DNA of 64,000 bases, from positions 1 through 64,000 of the forward strand of contig CAWAHE010000022.1 of NCBI GenBank assembly GCA_963781775.1, written 5' to 3'. The DNA comes from CAVSRC01 sp963781775 (GTDB taxonomy: Bacteria; Pseudomonadota; Alphaproteobacteria; Rhizobiales; Kaistiaceae). The notes below the pieces were generated by a model. The model had not been told where the DNA came from, made no database searches, and saw only the letters and a program-made list of their open reading frames with translations. A program made the translations under genes and the position numbers. Below, in pieces: positions 46,090 through 56,578 of the stretch; within the stretch, counting starts at the first letter, position 1; every line of letters begins with the position of its first letter.

Positions 46090-46863
46090 ATGCCCGAAAC
46101 CAGCGATATCCCCGCAATCGACGTCGACGGCTTGACCAAGATCTACAAGCAGGTCACGGCGGTCGACGGCATCTCTTTCGCGATTCCGCGCGGCTCGATC
46201 ACCGGCCTGCTGGGCGGCAACGGCGCCGGCAAGACCACCACCATCGGCATGCTGCTCGGCCTGATCCTGCCAACGGCGGGCGCCATCCGCGTGCTTGGCG
46301 TCGACATGCTGACCAGCCGCCACACGGTGCTCCACCGCATGAATTTCGAGAGCCCGTATGTGGCTCTGCCGAACCGGCTGACCGTGCGCCAGAACCTTCG
46401 CGTCTTCGGCATGCTCTACGGCGTGGCAGACGTCGAGCGGCGCATCCGCGAACTCGCCGACGCGCTCGATCTTGGCGCATTCGTCGACCGCGAGACTGGC
46501 AAGATCTCGGCCGGCCAGAAGACGCGCGTGGCGCTCGCCAAGGCGCTGATCAATGCGCCGGAGGTTCTGTTGCTCGACGAGCCGACGGCGTCGCTCGATC
46601 CAGACACGGGCGACTGGATCCGCACCCATCTCGCCGATTACGCGCACACGCGCGGCGCAACAATTCTGCTTGCCTCGCACAACATGCCGGAGGTCGAGCG
46701 CCTCTGCGACGACGTCATCATGATGAAGGAAGGCAAGATCGTCGACCGCGCCAGCCCGCAGGCGCTCATCGACAAATACGGGCGCACGACTCTGGAGGAC
46801 GTGTTCCTCGACGTGGCGCGCGGCACCGGCCTCGCCGCCATGATGCCGGAGGTCACACCATGA
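46090..46863 (+). CDS. ABC exporter ATP-binding protein
   Basis: An ATPase of about 257 residues with Walker A LGGNGAGKTTTIG, a signature region reading KISAGQKTRVALAKALI (SAGQ in place of SGGQ) and Walker B VLLLDEPTASLD. The DrrA/YadG-like type pairs with the ABC-2 permease encoded immediately downstream (ATGA overlap). A GTG at 46069 would add seven residues; neither start has a good Shine-Dalgarno. The FESPYVALPNRLTVRQNL stretch is common in a Rhizobiales exporter group next to regBA; the cargo is unknown. Confidence 0.85.
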   Translation: MPETSDIPAIDVDGLTKIYKQVTAVDGISFAIPRGSITGLLGGNGAGKTTTIGMLLGLILPTAGAIRVLGVDMLTSRHTVLHRMNFESPYVALPNRLTVRQNLRVFGMLYGVADVERRIRELADALDLGAFVDRETGKISAGQKTRVALAKALINAPEVLLLDEPTASLDPDTGDWIRTHLADYAHTRGATILLASHNMPEVERLCDDVIMMKEGKIVDRASPQALIDKYGRTTLEDVFLDVARGTGLAAMMPEVTP

Positions 46864-47696
46864 ACGCGCCTTTTGCGCCGGTGCCGGCGGCGGCGGCGCA
46901 GCGATTCGCATTGCGGCGCATCGGCGCGATCGTGCTCCGCCACTACTACCTCATGCGCTCGTCATGGCCACGCTTCGCCGACCTGCTCTACTGGCCGCTG
47001 GTGCAGATGCTGATGTGGGGCTTCCTGCAAACCTATCTCAACCGGCACTCCGGATTCCTGGCGGCGGCCGGCGGCTCGCTGCTCGGCGCGATCCTGCTGT
47101 GGGACCTGCTGGTCCGCGGCCAGCTTGGCTTGTCGGTGTCGTTTCTGGAGGAGATGTGGTCGCGCAACATGGCCAATCTGCTGATCAGCCCGCTGCGCAC
47201 GGTTGAATATCTGGTCGCGCTGATGGTCGTGAGCTTCTGCCGCCTGACCATCGCGATCATTCCGGTCAGCCTGCTGGCGATCTGGTTCTTCGGCTTCAAC
47301 CTGTGGGGGCTCGGCTTCGGGCTGGCCGCGTTCTTCGCCAACCTGCTGCTGACCGGCTGGGCGGTTGGCATCCTGGTCAGCGGGCTCATCCTGCGAAACG
47401 GTCTCGGCGCCGAGACGCTGGCGTGGACGCTGATGTTCCTGCTGCTGCCGCTCTGCGCTGTCTTCTATCCGGTCTCGGTGTTACCGGGCTTCCTGCAGCC
47501 GCTCTCGTGGGCGCTGCCGCCGACCTATGTCTTCGAAGGGATGCGCTCGATCCTGTTCGACCACACCTTCCGCGCCGATCTGATGGTCGAGGCGCTCGCC
47601 ATCAACGCGGTGTTCATGACGGTGGCGAGCGTCGCCTTCGTCCGCCTGACCGACTCGGCGCGCACGATCGGCTCGCTCATGGGGATCGGCGAGTAG
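46860..47696 (+). CDS. ABC-2 type exporter permease
   Basis: A 278-residue inner-membrane protein with six hydrophobic segments, including LYWPLVQMLMWGFLQTYL and the late 'LPLCAVFYPVSVLPGFLQPLSWALPPTYVFEGMRSIL' typical of ABC-2 permeases (the P..YV.E...). It couples to the ATPase encoded upstream. The 3' end overlaps the convergent HugZ-like gene by 20 bases. Confidence 0.85.
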   Translation: MNAPFAPVPAAAAQRFALRRIGAIVLRHYYLMRSSWPRFADLLYWPLVQMLMWGFLQTYLNRHSGFLAAAGGSLLGAILLWDLLVRGQLGLSVSFLEEMWSRNMANLLISPLRTVEYLVALMVVSFCRLTIAIIPVSLLAIWFFGFNLWGLGFGLAAFFANLLLTGWAVGILVSGLILRNGLGAETLAWTLMFLLLPLCAVFYPVSVLPGFLQPLSWALPPTYVFEGMRSILFDHTFRADLMVEALAINAVFMTVASVAFVRLTDSARTIGSLMGIGE

Positions 47697-48414
47697 TCCG
47701 CGCCTTGGCCGCGAGGTCGGCGAGCGCCTTCCGCAAGGCGCCCGGGCTGGTCACGGCCGCCGGAAAGTCGAGCCGCGCCGACAGGTTGCCGGCCATCAGG
47801 TCGATGCCATCCGGATCGGCACCGGTCATGCGCCAATCGCCCTCCGGCATGCCGAGGAGCACGGTCGCGTAGAGCGCCAGCGCCTCGGTGTGGTCCGTGT
47901 TCATATGGGCGATGGCATCGGGCTCGGCGGCAAGCAGTTCGGCGGCGTCCCGCACGCCGGTCAGCACGTCCGCCGGGGCGAGCGACACGATCCGACCGAA
48001 GCCGGCCACCAGGTGGGCGCCCTCCACGATGAAGCGCCGGAAGCCGAAATCGGCAAAATCGGCGTAGCCGGCCGCCTCGGGGTGGCGGGCAAGAAAGCGG
48101 CGACGGAGCATTGGATCGGGGTCTGATTCGCCGACCATTCCGGTCAAGGTCAGCCGCGCCCCGGCAAGCGGATCGCCGCTTTCCCCGCCGGGCGCGACCA
48201 GAAGCAGAGAGGCGCGCCTGTCCGCGGCCAGATTGCGGGTGTGCACGGCCAGCGACGAAATCAGCAGGATCGGCTCGCCCGCCGGGGTGGTCGCGACCGT
48301 CACCAGCGAGGCAAAAGGCCCCCCATCAGCCCCCAAAGTCGCCAGCGAACCGGTGGAAACCCGCCGCAGCACCCGCCGGGCGGCGGCAGAAGCAGAAAAA
48401 CCCTCGTCCGTCAT
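47677..48414 (-). CDS. HugZ-like pyridoxamine 5'-phosphate oxidase-fold protein (DUF2470)
   Basis: A 245-residue split-barrel protein. The N-terminal domain has the TGSLATLGADGGPFASLVTVATTPAGEPILLISSLAVHTRNL barrel. The C-terminal DUF2470 region has IAHMNTDHTEALALYA. The closest group is HugZ/HutZ heme-utilisation proteins, some of which bind or degrade heme. Catalytic activity cannot be inferred. It is convergent with the ABC permease and divergent from chvI. Confidence 0.8.
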   Translation of the reverse strand: MTDEGFSASAAARRVLRRVSTGSLATLGADGGPFASLVTVATTPAGEPILLISSLAVHTRNLAADRRASLLLVAPGGESGDPLAGARLTLTGMVGESDPDPMLRRRFLARHPEAAGYADFADFGFRRFIVEGAHLVAGFGRIVSLAPADVLTGVRDAAELLAAEPDAIAHMNTDHTEALALYATVLLGMPEGDWRMTGADPDGIDLMAGNLSARLDFPAAVTSPGALRKALADLAAKARTTRRSP

Positions 48415-48629
48415 TGTCCGGCCAAACCTGACGCTTTGCCTTCATTCGCCCAAAATCGGGTGGTCGTTGTTAGCAACCTCACAGCCTGTGCCTGCCTGTT
48501 TGTCCTCCGGATTAGCTCCAGCCCTTGGAATCCGTTAGTGTGATGCCACATTTTCCGCGCAATGCAGACGCCAAAGGCGCGTCCACCACGCACCCCGACG
48601 GGGCGCGCAAGCAGCTGGAGACGACCGGA

Positions 48630-49331
48630 ATGCCGACGATCGCCCTAGTCGACGACGATCGCAACATCCTTGCGTCCGTTTCGATTGCCCTCGAGTCAGA
48701 GGGCTACCGCGTGCAGACCTATACCGACGGCGCTTCGGCGCTCGACGGTTTTCAGGCCATCCTGCCGGACCTTGCCATCCTCGACATCAAGATGCCGCGC
48801 ATGGATGGCATGGAACTGCTGCGACGCCTGCGACAGAAGACCGACCTGCCCGTCATCTTCCTCACCTCGAAGGATGACGAGATCGATGAATTGTTCGGCC
48901 TCAAGATGGGCGCCGACGATTTCATCAAGAAGCCGTTCTCGCAACGCCTGCTGGTCGAACGGGTGAAGGCCGTTCTACGGCGCTTTCAGCCCCGCGATCC
49001 CACCGCAACCAAGGCCGAGGAAACGGCGCGCGTGCTCGACCGCGGCGCTCTGTCGATGGATCAGGAGCGCCACACCTGCACGTGGAATACGTTGCCGGTC
49101 ACGCTGACGGTCACCGAATTCCTTATTCTCTTCGCGCTTGCCAACCGGCCCGGTGTGGTGAAGAGCCGCAACGCGCTGATGGATGCCGCTTACGACGATC
49201 AGGTGTATGTTGACGATCGCACCATCGACAGTCACATCAAGCGACTGCGCAAGAAGTTCAAGGTGGTCGATCCCGAGTTCGAGATGATCGAGACGCTCTA
49301 CGGCGTTGGCTACCGCTTCAAGGAGACCTGA
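48630..49331 (+). CDS. chvI: Response regulator ChvI
   Basis: A 233-residue OmpR-family regulator almost identical in its opening to rhizobial ChvI: MPTIALVDDDRNILASVSIALE. Phospho-acceptor Asp52 is in LDIKMPRMDG and the C-terminal winged helix ends GYRFKET. It controls the envelope, acid and exopolysaccharide responses under the ExoR-ChvG signal. The ATG at 48630 follows GGAG and matches the family N-terminus; an upstream frame extension to 48525 is unlikely. chvG follows 24 bases later. Confidence 0.95.
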   Translation: MPTIALVDDDRNILASVSIALESEGYRVQTYTDGASALDGFQAILPDLAILDIKMPRMDGMELLRRLRQKTDLPVIFLTSKDDEIDELFGLKMGADDFIKKPFSQRLLVERVKAVLRRFQPRDPTATKAEETARVLDRGALSMDQERHTCTWNTLPVTLTVTEFLILFALANRPGVVKSRNALMDAAYDDQVYVDDRTIDSHIKRLRKKFKVVDPEFEMIETLYGVGYRFKET

Positions 49332-49355
49332 GCGAGGACACGCTCCGGTGCCGCG

Positions 49356-51134
49356 ATGACGGCAGGTATCGAGGACCAGAAACTGGCTGAACTGCCCGCG
49401 CCGCCGCGGGCCGGAATCGTACGCCGGGCGCAGGCGTGGCTGTCGCGCGCCACCGCGATTCCGCTGTTCACCAGCCTGACCCGGCGCATTGTCGTCCTCA
49501 ATCTTGCGGCGCTGGTCGTTCTGGTCTCCGGCATCCTGTTCCTCAACCAGTTCCGCGCCGGCCTCATCGACGCGCGCGTGACGAGCCTGCTCACCCAGGG
49601 CGAGATCATCGCCGGCGCGATCGCCTCGCAAGCGACCGTCGACAGCGACAACGTCTATATCGATCCGGAGAAGTATCTCGACCTGCAGGCCGGGCAGAGC
49701 ATCTCGCCGCTCGACCAGAGTTACGAGGACCTCGATTTCTCGATCAACCCGGAGAAGGTCGCGCCGGTCTTGCTGCGACTGATCTCGCCGACGCGCACCC
49801 GCGCCCGTATCTACGACCGCGACGGCACGCTGATCGTCGACTCGCGCCATCTCTATCCCGGTGGACAGATCCTCCGCTTCGACCTGCCGCCGACCACGAG
49901 CAGCGAGGAATCGTGGCTGGAGACGGTGTGGCGGCGCTTCAATCTGTGGCTGTCGAGCCGCGATCTGCCGATGTACCAGGAACTCGGCGGCGCAAACGGG
50001 CGCGGCTACGAGGAAGTCGTCTCGGCGCTTAGCGGACAGCCCGAGAAGATCGTCCGTCTCAACGACCGCGGCGAACTGATCGTCTCGGTCGCCGTGCCCA
50101 TCCAGCGCTACCGGTCGGTTCACGGCGCACTGCTGCTGTCAACGCAGGGCGGCGACATCGACAATATCGTCCACGCCGAGCGACTGGCGATCGTGCGCGT
50201 GTTCCTGGTTGCCGCCGGAGTGACGATCCTGCTTTCGATCCTGCTCGCCGGCACAATCGCGGCGCCGCTTCGCCGTCTGGCCGACGCCGCCGATCTCGTC
50301 CGTCACCGAGTCAAGTCGCGGCCGGAAATCCCCGATTTCAGCAAGCGCCGTGACGAGATCGGCCACCTCAGCCAGGCGCTGCGCGATATGACCGGCGCGC
50401 TCTACGACCGCATCGACGCGATCGAGAGTTTTGCCGCCGACGTCGCGCATGAATTGAAGAACCCGCTGACCTCGCTCAGGAGCGCGGTGGAGACGCTGCC
50501 GCTCGCCCGCACCGAGGAAGCCAAGTCGCGATTGTCGGGCATCATCAAGCACGACATTCGCCGCCTCGACCGCCTGATCAACGACATCTCCGACGCTTCC
50601 AGGCTCGATGCCGAACTATCGCGCCAGGACGCCACGCCGGTCGACATGCGTCAGTTGCTGAATGCAGTGGTCGGCATCATCCGCGATACGTCCAAGGTTG
50701 ACGGGCCGGTGATCAAGCTCGAGTTCACCGACAAGGATCCCGGCGCCTACATCGTCTTCGGGCATGACAGCCGTCTCGGGCAGATCTTCAACAACCTGAT
50801 CGACAACGCCCGCTCCTTCTGCAGCAAGGACGGCATCGTTCGCATCATTGCGCGACCCGACGACGGTTTCGTGGAAATCCTCGTCGAGGATGACGGCCCC
50901 GGCATTCGTCCCGACCAGTTCGAGCGCATCTTCGAGCGGTTCTATACCGACCGCGAAGGCGGTGAGGAGACCTTCGGCCAGAACTCGGGACTGGGCTTGT
51001 CGATCTCACGCCAGATCGTCGAGGCCCACAACGGCCGTATCTGGGCGGAGAACCGCACGCGCCCGAGCAAGGAGCCCGGCGCCCCGCCGGTGGTGCTCGG
51101 CGCCCGCTTCACGGTGCGCCTGCCGGCGGCATGA
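49356..51134 (+). CDS. chvG: Sensor histidine kinase ChvG
   Basis: A 592-residue membrane kinase. The first helix is at about 45-67 (RIVVLNLAALVVLVSGILFLNQF), a large periplasmic domain of about 215 residues follows (in relatives bound by ExoR), then a second helix at about 276-298, HAMP, the H-box FAADVAHELKNPLTSL (His about 364), and DDGPGIRPDQ plus GLGLSISRQIVEAH. Its stop overlaps the hprK start (ATGA), tying envelope sensing to the PTS genes. Confidence 0.95.
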   Translation: MTAGIEDQKLAELPAPPRAGIVRRAQAWLSRATAIPLFTSLTRRIVVLNLAALVVLVSGILFLNQFRAGLIDARVTSLLTQGEIIAGAIASQATVDSDNVYIDPEKYLDLQAGQSISPLDQSYEDLDFSINPEKVAPVLLRLISPTRTRARIYDRDGTLIVDSRHLYPGGQILRFDLPPTTSSEESWLETVWRRFNLWLSSRDLPMYQELGGANGRGYEEVVSALSGQPEKIVRLNDRGELIVSVAVPIQRYRSVHGALLLSTQGGDIDNIVHAERLAIVRVFLVAAGVTILLSILLAGTIAAPLRRLADAADLVRHRVKSRPEIPDFSKRRDEIGHLSQALRDMTGALYDRIDAIESFAADVAHELKNPLTSLRSAVETLPLARTEEAKSRLSGIIKHDIRRLDRLINDISDASRLDAELSRQDATPVDMRQLLNAVVGIIRDTSKVDGPVIKLEFTDKDPGAYIVFGHDSRLGQIFNNLIDNARSFCSKDGIVRIIARPDDGFVEILVEDDGPGIRPDQFERIFERFYTDREGGEETFGQNSGLGLSISRQIVEAHNGRIWAENRTRPSKEPGAPPVVLGARFTVRLPAA

Positions 51135-51571
51135 CCGTCGCGACGACGCTTCACGCCAGCGTGGCGCTGGTCGGCAAACGGGGCGTGCTGATTCGCGGCG
51201 CATCGGGCAGCGGCAAGTCCGCTCTCCTGCTTGCGCTGATTGCCATCGATCCGAAGCGCAACGCTCTCGTCGCCGACGACCAGACAAACGTCGCGGCGAT
51301 CAACGGCCGGGTCGTGGCGAGCGCACCATCTGCGCTGGCCGGGCTGATCGAGGTGCGCGGCCAGGGCATCCTGAAGCGTGCGCATGTCTCGCCGGTCGTG
51401 GTCGATTTCGTGGTCGATCTCGCGGCGCCGGACCAAAGTCCGCGAATGCCGGAAGCAGAGCAGGAGCGCACCAATATTGTGGGGATTGTGCTGCCGCGCC
51501 TCATCTTGCCGATCGGCGTTCATGACGGCGCGCTTCGCGTTTGCACAGCAATTGCCGCGCGGCTGCTCTAA
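51131..51571 (+). CDS. hprK: Short HPr kinase/phosphorylase
   Basis: A 146-residue HprK that keeps only the catalytic domain, as is usual in alphaproteobacteria. It has Walker A IRGASGSGKSALLL and the HprK signature LAGLIEVRGQGIL. It phosphorylates HPr on serine to modulate nitrogen/carbon PTS signalling. The downstream genes IIA (ManX-like) and HPr complete the PTS block. Translationally coupled to chvG. Confidence 0.93.
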   Translation: MTVATTLHASVALVGKRGVLIRGASGSGKSALLLALIAIDPKRNALVADDQTNVAAINGRVVASAPSALAGLIEVRGQGILKRAHVSPVVVDFVVDLAAPDQSPRMPEAEQERTNIVGIVLPRLILPIGVHDGALRVCTAIAARLL

Positions 51572-51680
51572 AACCCTTGAAAAATCAACCAATCGCTTGC
51601 CTCTTGCGTTGCGGAATCGATCCGGCAAGATGTGCGCCGCAGCAGCGGCCAGAGGCCGGCGCCGGGGATCGAGAAGGCTC

Positions 51681-52082
51681 ATGATAGGACTGGTGCTCGT
51701 CACCCACGGCAAGCTTGCGGTGGAGTTCCGGGCGGCGCTTGAGCACGTGGTCGGTGCACAAACCCAGATCGAGACGGTTTCGATCGGGCCCGACGACGAT
51801 ATCGAGCGACGACGTCAGGACATTCTCGACGCGGTTCAGAGGGTCAACACCTCTTCTGGCGTAATTCTGTTGACCGACATGTTCGGCGGAACACCGTCAA
51901 ATCTCGCCATTTCGGTCATGGAGGCCGGCAAGATCGAGGTGATTGCCGGCGTCAACCTGCCGATGTTGATCAAGCTGGCGAGCGTGCGCGGCGAGAGGCC
52001 GCTTGCCGAGGCCATCGCCGACGCCCAGGACGCCGGCCGCAAATACATCAACGTCGCGAGCCAGGTGCTCAACGGCAAATAA
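51681..52082 (+). CDS. PTS mannose-type IIA component
   Basis: A 133-residue EIIA-Man fold protein. The phospho-acceptor His9 is in MIGLVLVTHGKLA. LLTDMFGGTPSNLAISVM and IEVIAGVNLPMLIKLASVR are the family signatures. No sugar permease is encoded nearby, so it probably acts in regulatory phosphotransfer (PTS-Ntr type) with the downstream HPr. One base overlaps the HPr start (TAATG). Confidence 0.92.
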   Translation: MIGLVLVTHGKLAVEFRAALEHVVGAQTQIETVSIGPDDDIERRRQDILDAVQRVNTSSGVILLTDMFGGTPSNLAISVMEAGKIEVIAGVNLPMLIKLASVRGERPLAEAIADAQDAGRKYINVASQVLNGK

Positions 52083-52375
52083 TGGGCGGCGACACACCGG
52101 CCGGCCCATTTTCCGGCGATCTCCTCATCGTCAACAAGCGTGGCCTGCATGCGCGCGCCGCCGCGCGCTTCGTCCAGTGCGCCGAACGCTTCGATGCGAC
52201 AATTGCCGTATCGAAGGACCAGACCACGGTCGGCGGCACCTCGATCATGGGACTGATGATGCTCGCCGCCGCCCCCGGTTCCGAGATCCACGTGACCGCC
52301 GAAGGCCCCGAGGCCGAGGCGGCGCTGGCGGCGCTGGCGGAACTTGTCGCCAGCCGGTTCGGCGAGGACGAATAG
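52082..52375 (+). CDS. HPr phosphocarrier protein
   Basis: A 97-residue HPr. His23 in NKRGLHARAAARF is the EI phosphorylation site and Ser54 in VGGTSIMGLMML is the HprK site. It is the phosphotransfer hub between EI (not in this window), the IIA protein and HprK. It ends just before the ahcY promoter region. Confidence 0.93.
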   Translation: MGGDTPAGPFSGDLLIVNKRGLHARAAARFVQCAERFDATIAVSKDQTTVGGTSIMGLMMLAAAPGSEIHVTAEGPEAEAALAALAELVASRFGEDE

Positions 52376-52380
52376 ATTAC

Positions 52381-52396
52381 ATAAAGAAATCTTTAT
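52381..52396. promoter_or_regulatory. Palindrome upstream of ahcY, candidate SAH-responsive operator
   Basis: ATAAAGA-aa-TCTTTAT, two perfect 7-base arms, lies about 86 bases before the ahcY start, just upstream of the predicted -35. AT-rich palindromes of this look have been described for ArsR-type regulators of methionine/SAH metabolism in Proteobacteria (SahR/SamR, from memory). The regulator gene is not in the window. Confidence 0.5.
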
Positions 52397-52403
52397 ATCC
52401 TTA

Positions 52404-52432
52404 TTGCCCTGCCGCGGCCGGGCGGCTATAAA
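52404..52432 (+). promoter_or_regulatory. Putative sigma-70 promoter of ahcY
   Basis: TTGCCC (52404-52409) and TATAAA (52427-52432) are spaced by 17 bases. The -10 is strong. The start codon lies about 50 bases downstream. Confidence 0.5.
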
Positions 52433-52481
52433 CCGCTGAATCGAACAATCCCGCCATTCAGCCGTGCTCGAGGAGACCGGA

Positions 52482-53882
<1,401 letters not shown>

Positions 53883-53902
53883 GTGAACCCCTGAATCCCC
53901 AG

Positions 53903-53926
53903 CCGCGCGCAAAGCGCGCGGTTTTT
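53903..53926 (+). terminator. Rho-independent terminator of ahcY
   Basis: CCGCGCGC-AAA-GCGCGCGG forms a perfect 8-bp stem with a 3-base loop, followed by TTTTT. It lies 21 bases beyond the ahcY stop. Confidence 0.85.
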
Positions 53927-53993
53927 CTCGCGCGCCATGGATTCACGGCCGTAGGCCGACCCGCTACATTGCAGTGATTCGCGTTGGACGCGC

Positions 53994-56556
53994 ATGGGCA
54001 AACGGGATGCCCATGCCGTGCCGGCGAATGCCAAACCCCTCGAGTATCGGGACGCGGCGGCGGAAGGGGGTCTCTGCATGCGCGGGCATGGCAGGAAAAC
54101 GATGGGGATTCGCGCGGCCACCTGGGCCGTCGTCCCCGCGATCCTGACATCCGCGCAAGCCTTCGCCCAACCGGTTCCGAACGCATCGGCCGTCGCAGGC
54201 GTGACGCCCGCGCAGATCGTCATGATGGTCGCGCTGGTCGGAACGGTGTTCTTTGCGGTCTTCAGTGTCGTCGCCCTGTTCCGCGCCCGCGATCGCGCCG
54301 AGGCCGACAGCGCCGCGCTGCGCGTCGAGGTTGGCAACCTCATGGCGATGATCGACCGGGCGGAAGCCCTGGTCGATGAGGAAGGCCAGCGCCTCGTCGC
54401 ATGGGCGGCAGCAAACGAGCCGCCGCTGGTCGCCGGCAGCCTGCCCGCGGATGCCGGCGCTCCGGCTGACCGCGATGCCTTCGCTGCCTTCGCGACGTGG
54501 CTGGCTCCGGAATCGGCAAACCGGCTCGAGGAACTGGTCGCGCGCATGCGCGAGCGCGGCGAGTCCTTCACTGAAATCGTGACCACAAAAGCTGGGCGCC
54601 TGATTGAGGTGCGCGGCAAGACGGTCGGCGGAACCGCTGTCGCCCGCTTTCGCGACCTGACCGGCGACCGGCTCGCTTACGCGCGCATGCAAAGCAGTCA
54701 CGAGACGCTCGCCGCCGAAGTGGAAACCATGCGGGCGATGCTGGCGGCGGCGCCGATGCCGATCTGGTTGCGCGACCAGGCCGGGGCGCTGGTCTGGGTC
54801 AACGCCGCCTATGCCGCCGCGGTCGAGGCCAAGGACGCCGGCGAAGCCGTGGCGCACGGGCTGGAAATGCTCAATTCGACCGCGCGCCAGATGATCGCGG
54901 CAGCGCATGAGCAGAACGCGGTCTTCGCCCGGCGGCTACCCGCAATCGTCGCGGGGTCGCGGCGCATCTTCGATGTCGCCGATATCGCCTCGGTGGACGG
55001 CAGCGCGGCGATCGCCACCGATGTGACCGAGGTGGAGAGCGCCCAGGCGGCGCTCCGCCGGGAGATCGACTTCCATGCCCGTACGCTCGATCAGCTCCAG
55101 ACCGCGGTCGCCATTTTCGGACCCGATCGGCGACTGAAATCCTGCAACGCCGCCTACCGCGCGCTTTTCGATCTCGACTCGGGATTCCTCAATTCGGCAC
55201 CCGACGAAACCGCCGTGCTCGACCAGTTGCGCGCTGGCCACAAGCTGCCCGAGCAGGCCGACTACCGCCGCTGGCGCGACGACCTTCTGTCGGCCTATCG
55301 CTCGCCCGAGTCGCGCGAAAACTGGTGGCACCTGCCGGACGGACGCACGCTGCGCGTCATCGCCAATCCGCATCCGCAGGGCGGCATGACGTGGATCTAC
55401 GAGAACGTCACCGAGCGCCTCGACCTCGAGAGCCGCTACAACGCGCTCGTCAGCGTCCAGGGAGAAACGCTCGACCACCTCACGGAAGGCGTGGCGGTAT
55501 TCGGCTCGGACGGGCGTCTGCGGCTACACAATCCGTCCTTCGCCGCGATCTGGTCGCTCGCGCCGGCGCTCTTCGAAAGCCGGCCGCACATCTCCGAAAT
55601 CGTCAGCGCCTGCCGCCGGCCAAACGACGACGAAGCCATGTGGCGGCGTTTCACGGCGAGCGTCGCCGGCGTCGACGAGACACGTGCCACCATCTCCGGC
55701 CGCATGGAGCGCGAGGACGGCAGCGTCGTCGACTACGCCACCGTGCCGCTGCCCGACGGACAGACCATGGTGACGTTCGTCGACGTCACCGACTCGGTGC
55801 AGGTGGAGCGCGCGCTGGTCGAGCGCAACGAGGCGCTGGAAGCCGCAAACTCGCTCAAGAACGCCTTCATCCACCACGTCTCCTACGAGCTGCGTTCGCC
55901 GCTGACCAATATCATCGGCTTCTCGCAATTGCTCTCGGAGGAGCACATCGGGCCGCTCAACGAAAAACAGCGCGAGTATACCGGCTACATCATGTCGTCG
56001 AGCGCCACGCTGCTCGCCATCGTCAACGACATCCTCGACCTCACCACGATCGACGCCGGAATCATGGAACTCGATCTCGGCGAGGTCGACACGGGCGAAA
56101 CGATCAAGTCGGCCATCGATGCACTGCATCAGCGCATCGAGGATGCCGGCATCCATGTCGAAGACGCATGTCGGGCCCGGCGCCGGCAGGTTTGTGGCGG
56201 ATGGCAAACGGGTTCGTCAGATCCTTTACAATCTGCTCGCCAACGCCGTCGGCTTCTCGCATCGCAATGGCCGCGTGGTCATCTCGGCCGAGCGTGTCGA
56301 CGACATGATCGAGTTCGCGATCGCCGACGAAGGTGCCGGCATCCCGCAGAATTTCGTCGGCAACGTCTTCGACCGCTTCGCCAGCCTGCCGCGTGGTTCG
56401 TCGCGCGGCGGCGTCGGCCTCGGCCTGTCGATCGTACGAAGCCTCGTCCTGCTGCATGGCGGCACCGTCGAAATCGAATCCGAGGAAGGCAGGGGCTCCA
56501 CCGCGAAGGTGCGCCTCCCGGTCAGGCCGATGATTTCGGCCGTTGCCGCGGAGTGA
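53994..56556 (+). pseudogene. PAS-domain sensor histidine kinase, one frameshift
   Basis: Repaired across one frameshift, this encodes about 853 residues. There is an N-terminal signal-like region and a membrane helix (TPAQIVMMVALVGTVFFAVFSVVALF, about 70-95), a coiled region, several PAS-like domains (one near AMLAAAPMPIWLRDQAGALVW, one near QLQTAVAIFGPDRRLK, one near LTEGVAVFGSDGRLRL), and a kinase core with H-box FIHHVSYELRSPLTNI. The N-, G1- and G2-boxes (ILYNLLANAVGFS, DEGAGIP, GGVGLGLSIV) appear in another frame from about 56160. One extra base near 56163 explains it. The uncorrected frame reads on to 56597. The start at 53994 is uncertain; ATGs at 54078 and 54102 are alternatives. Confidence 0.75.
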
Positions 56557-56578
56557 CGGGTCGCATATCTCCGGACCC

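Noticed and set aside
51572..51680. Possible promoter before the PTS IIA gene
   Set aside because: TTGCGT is followed 17 bases later by AAGATG, a poor -10. Read-through from hprK explains expression as well.
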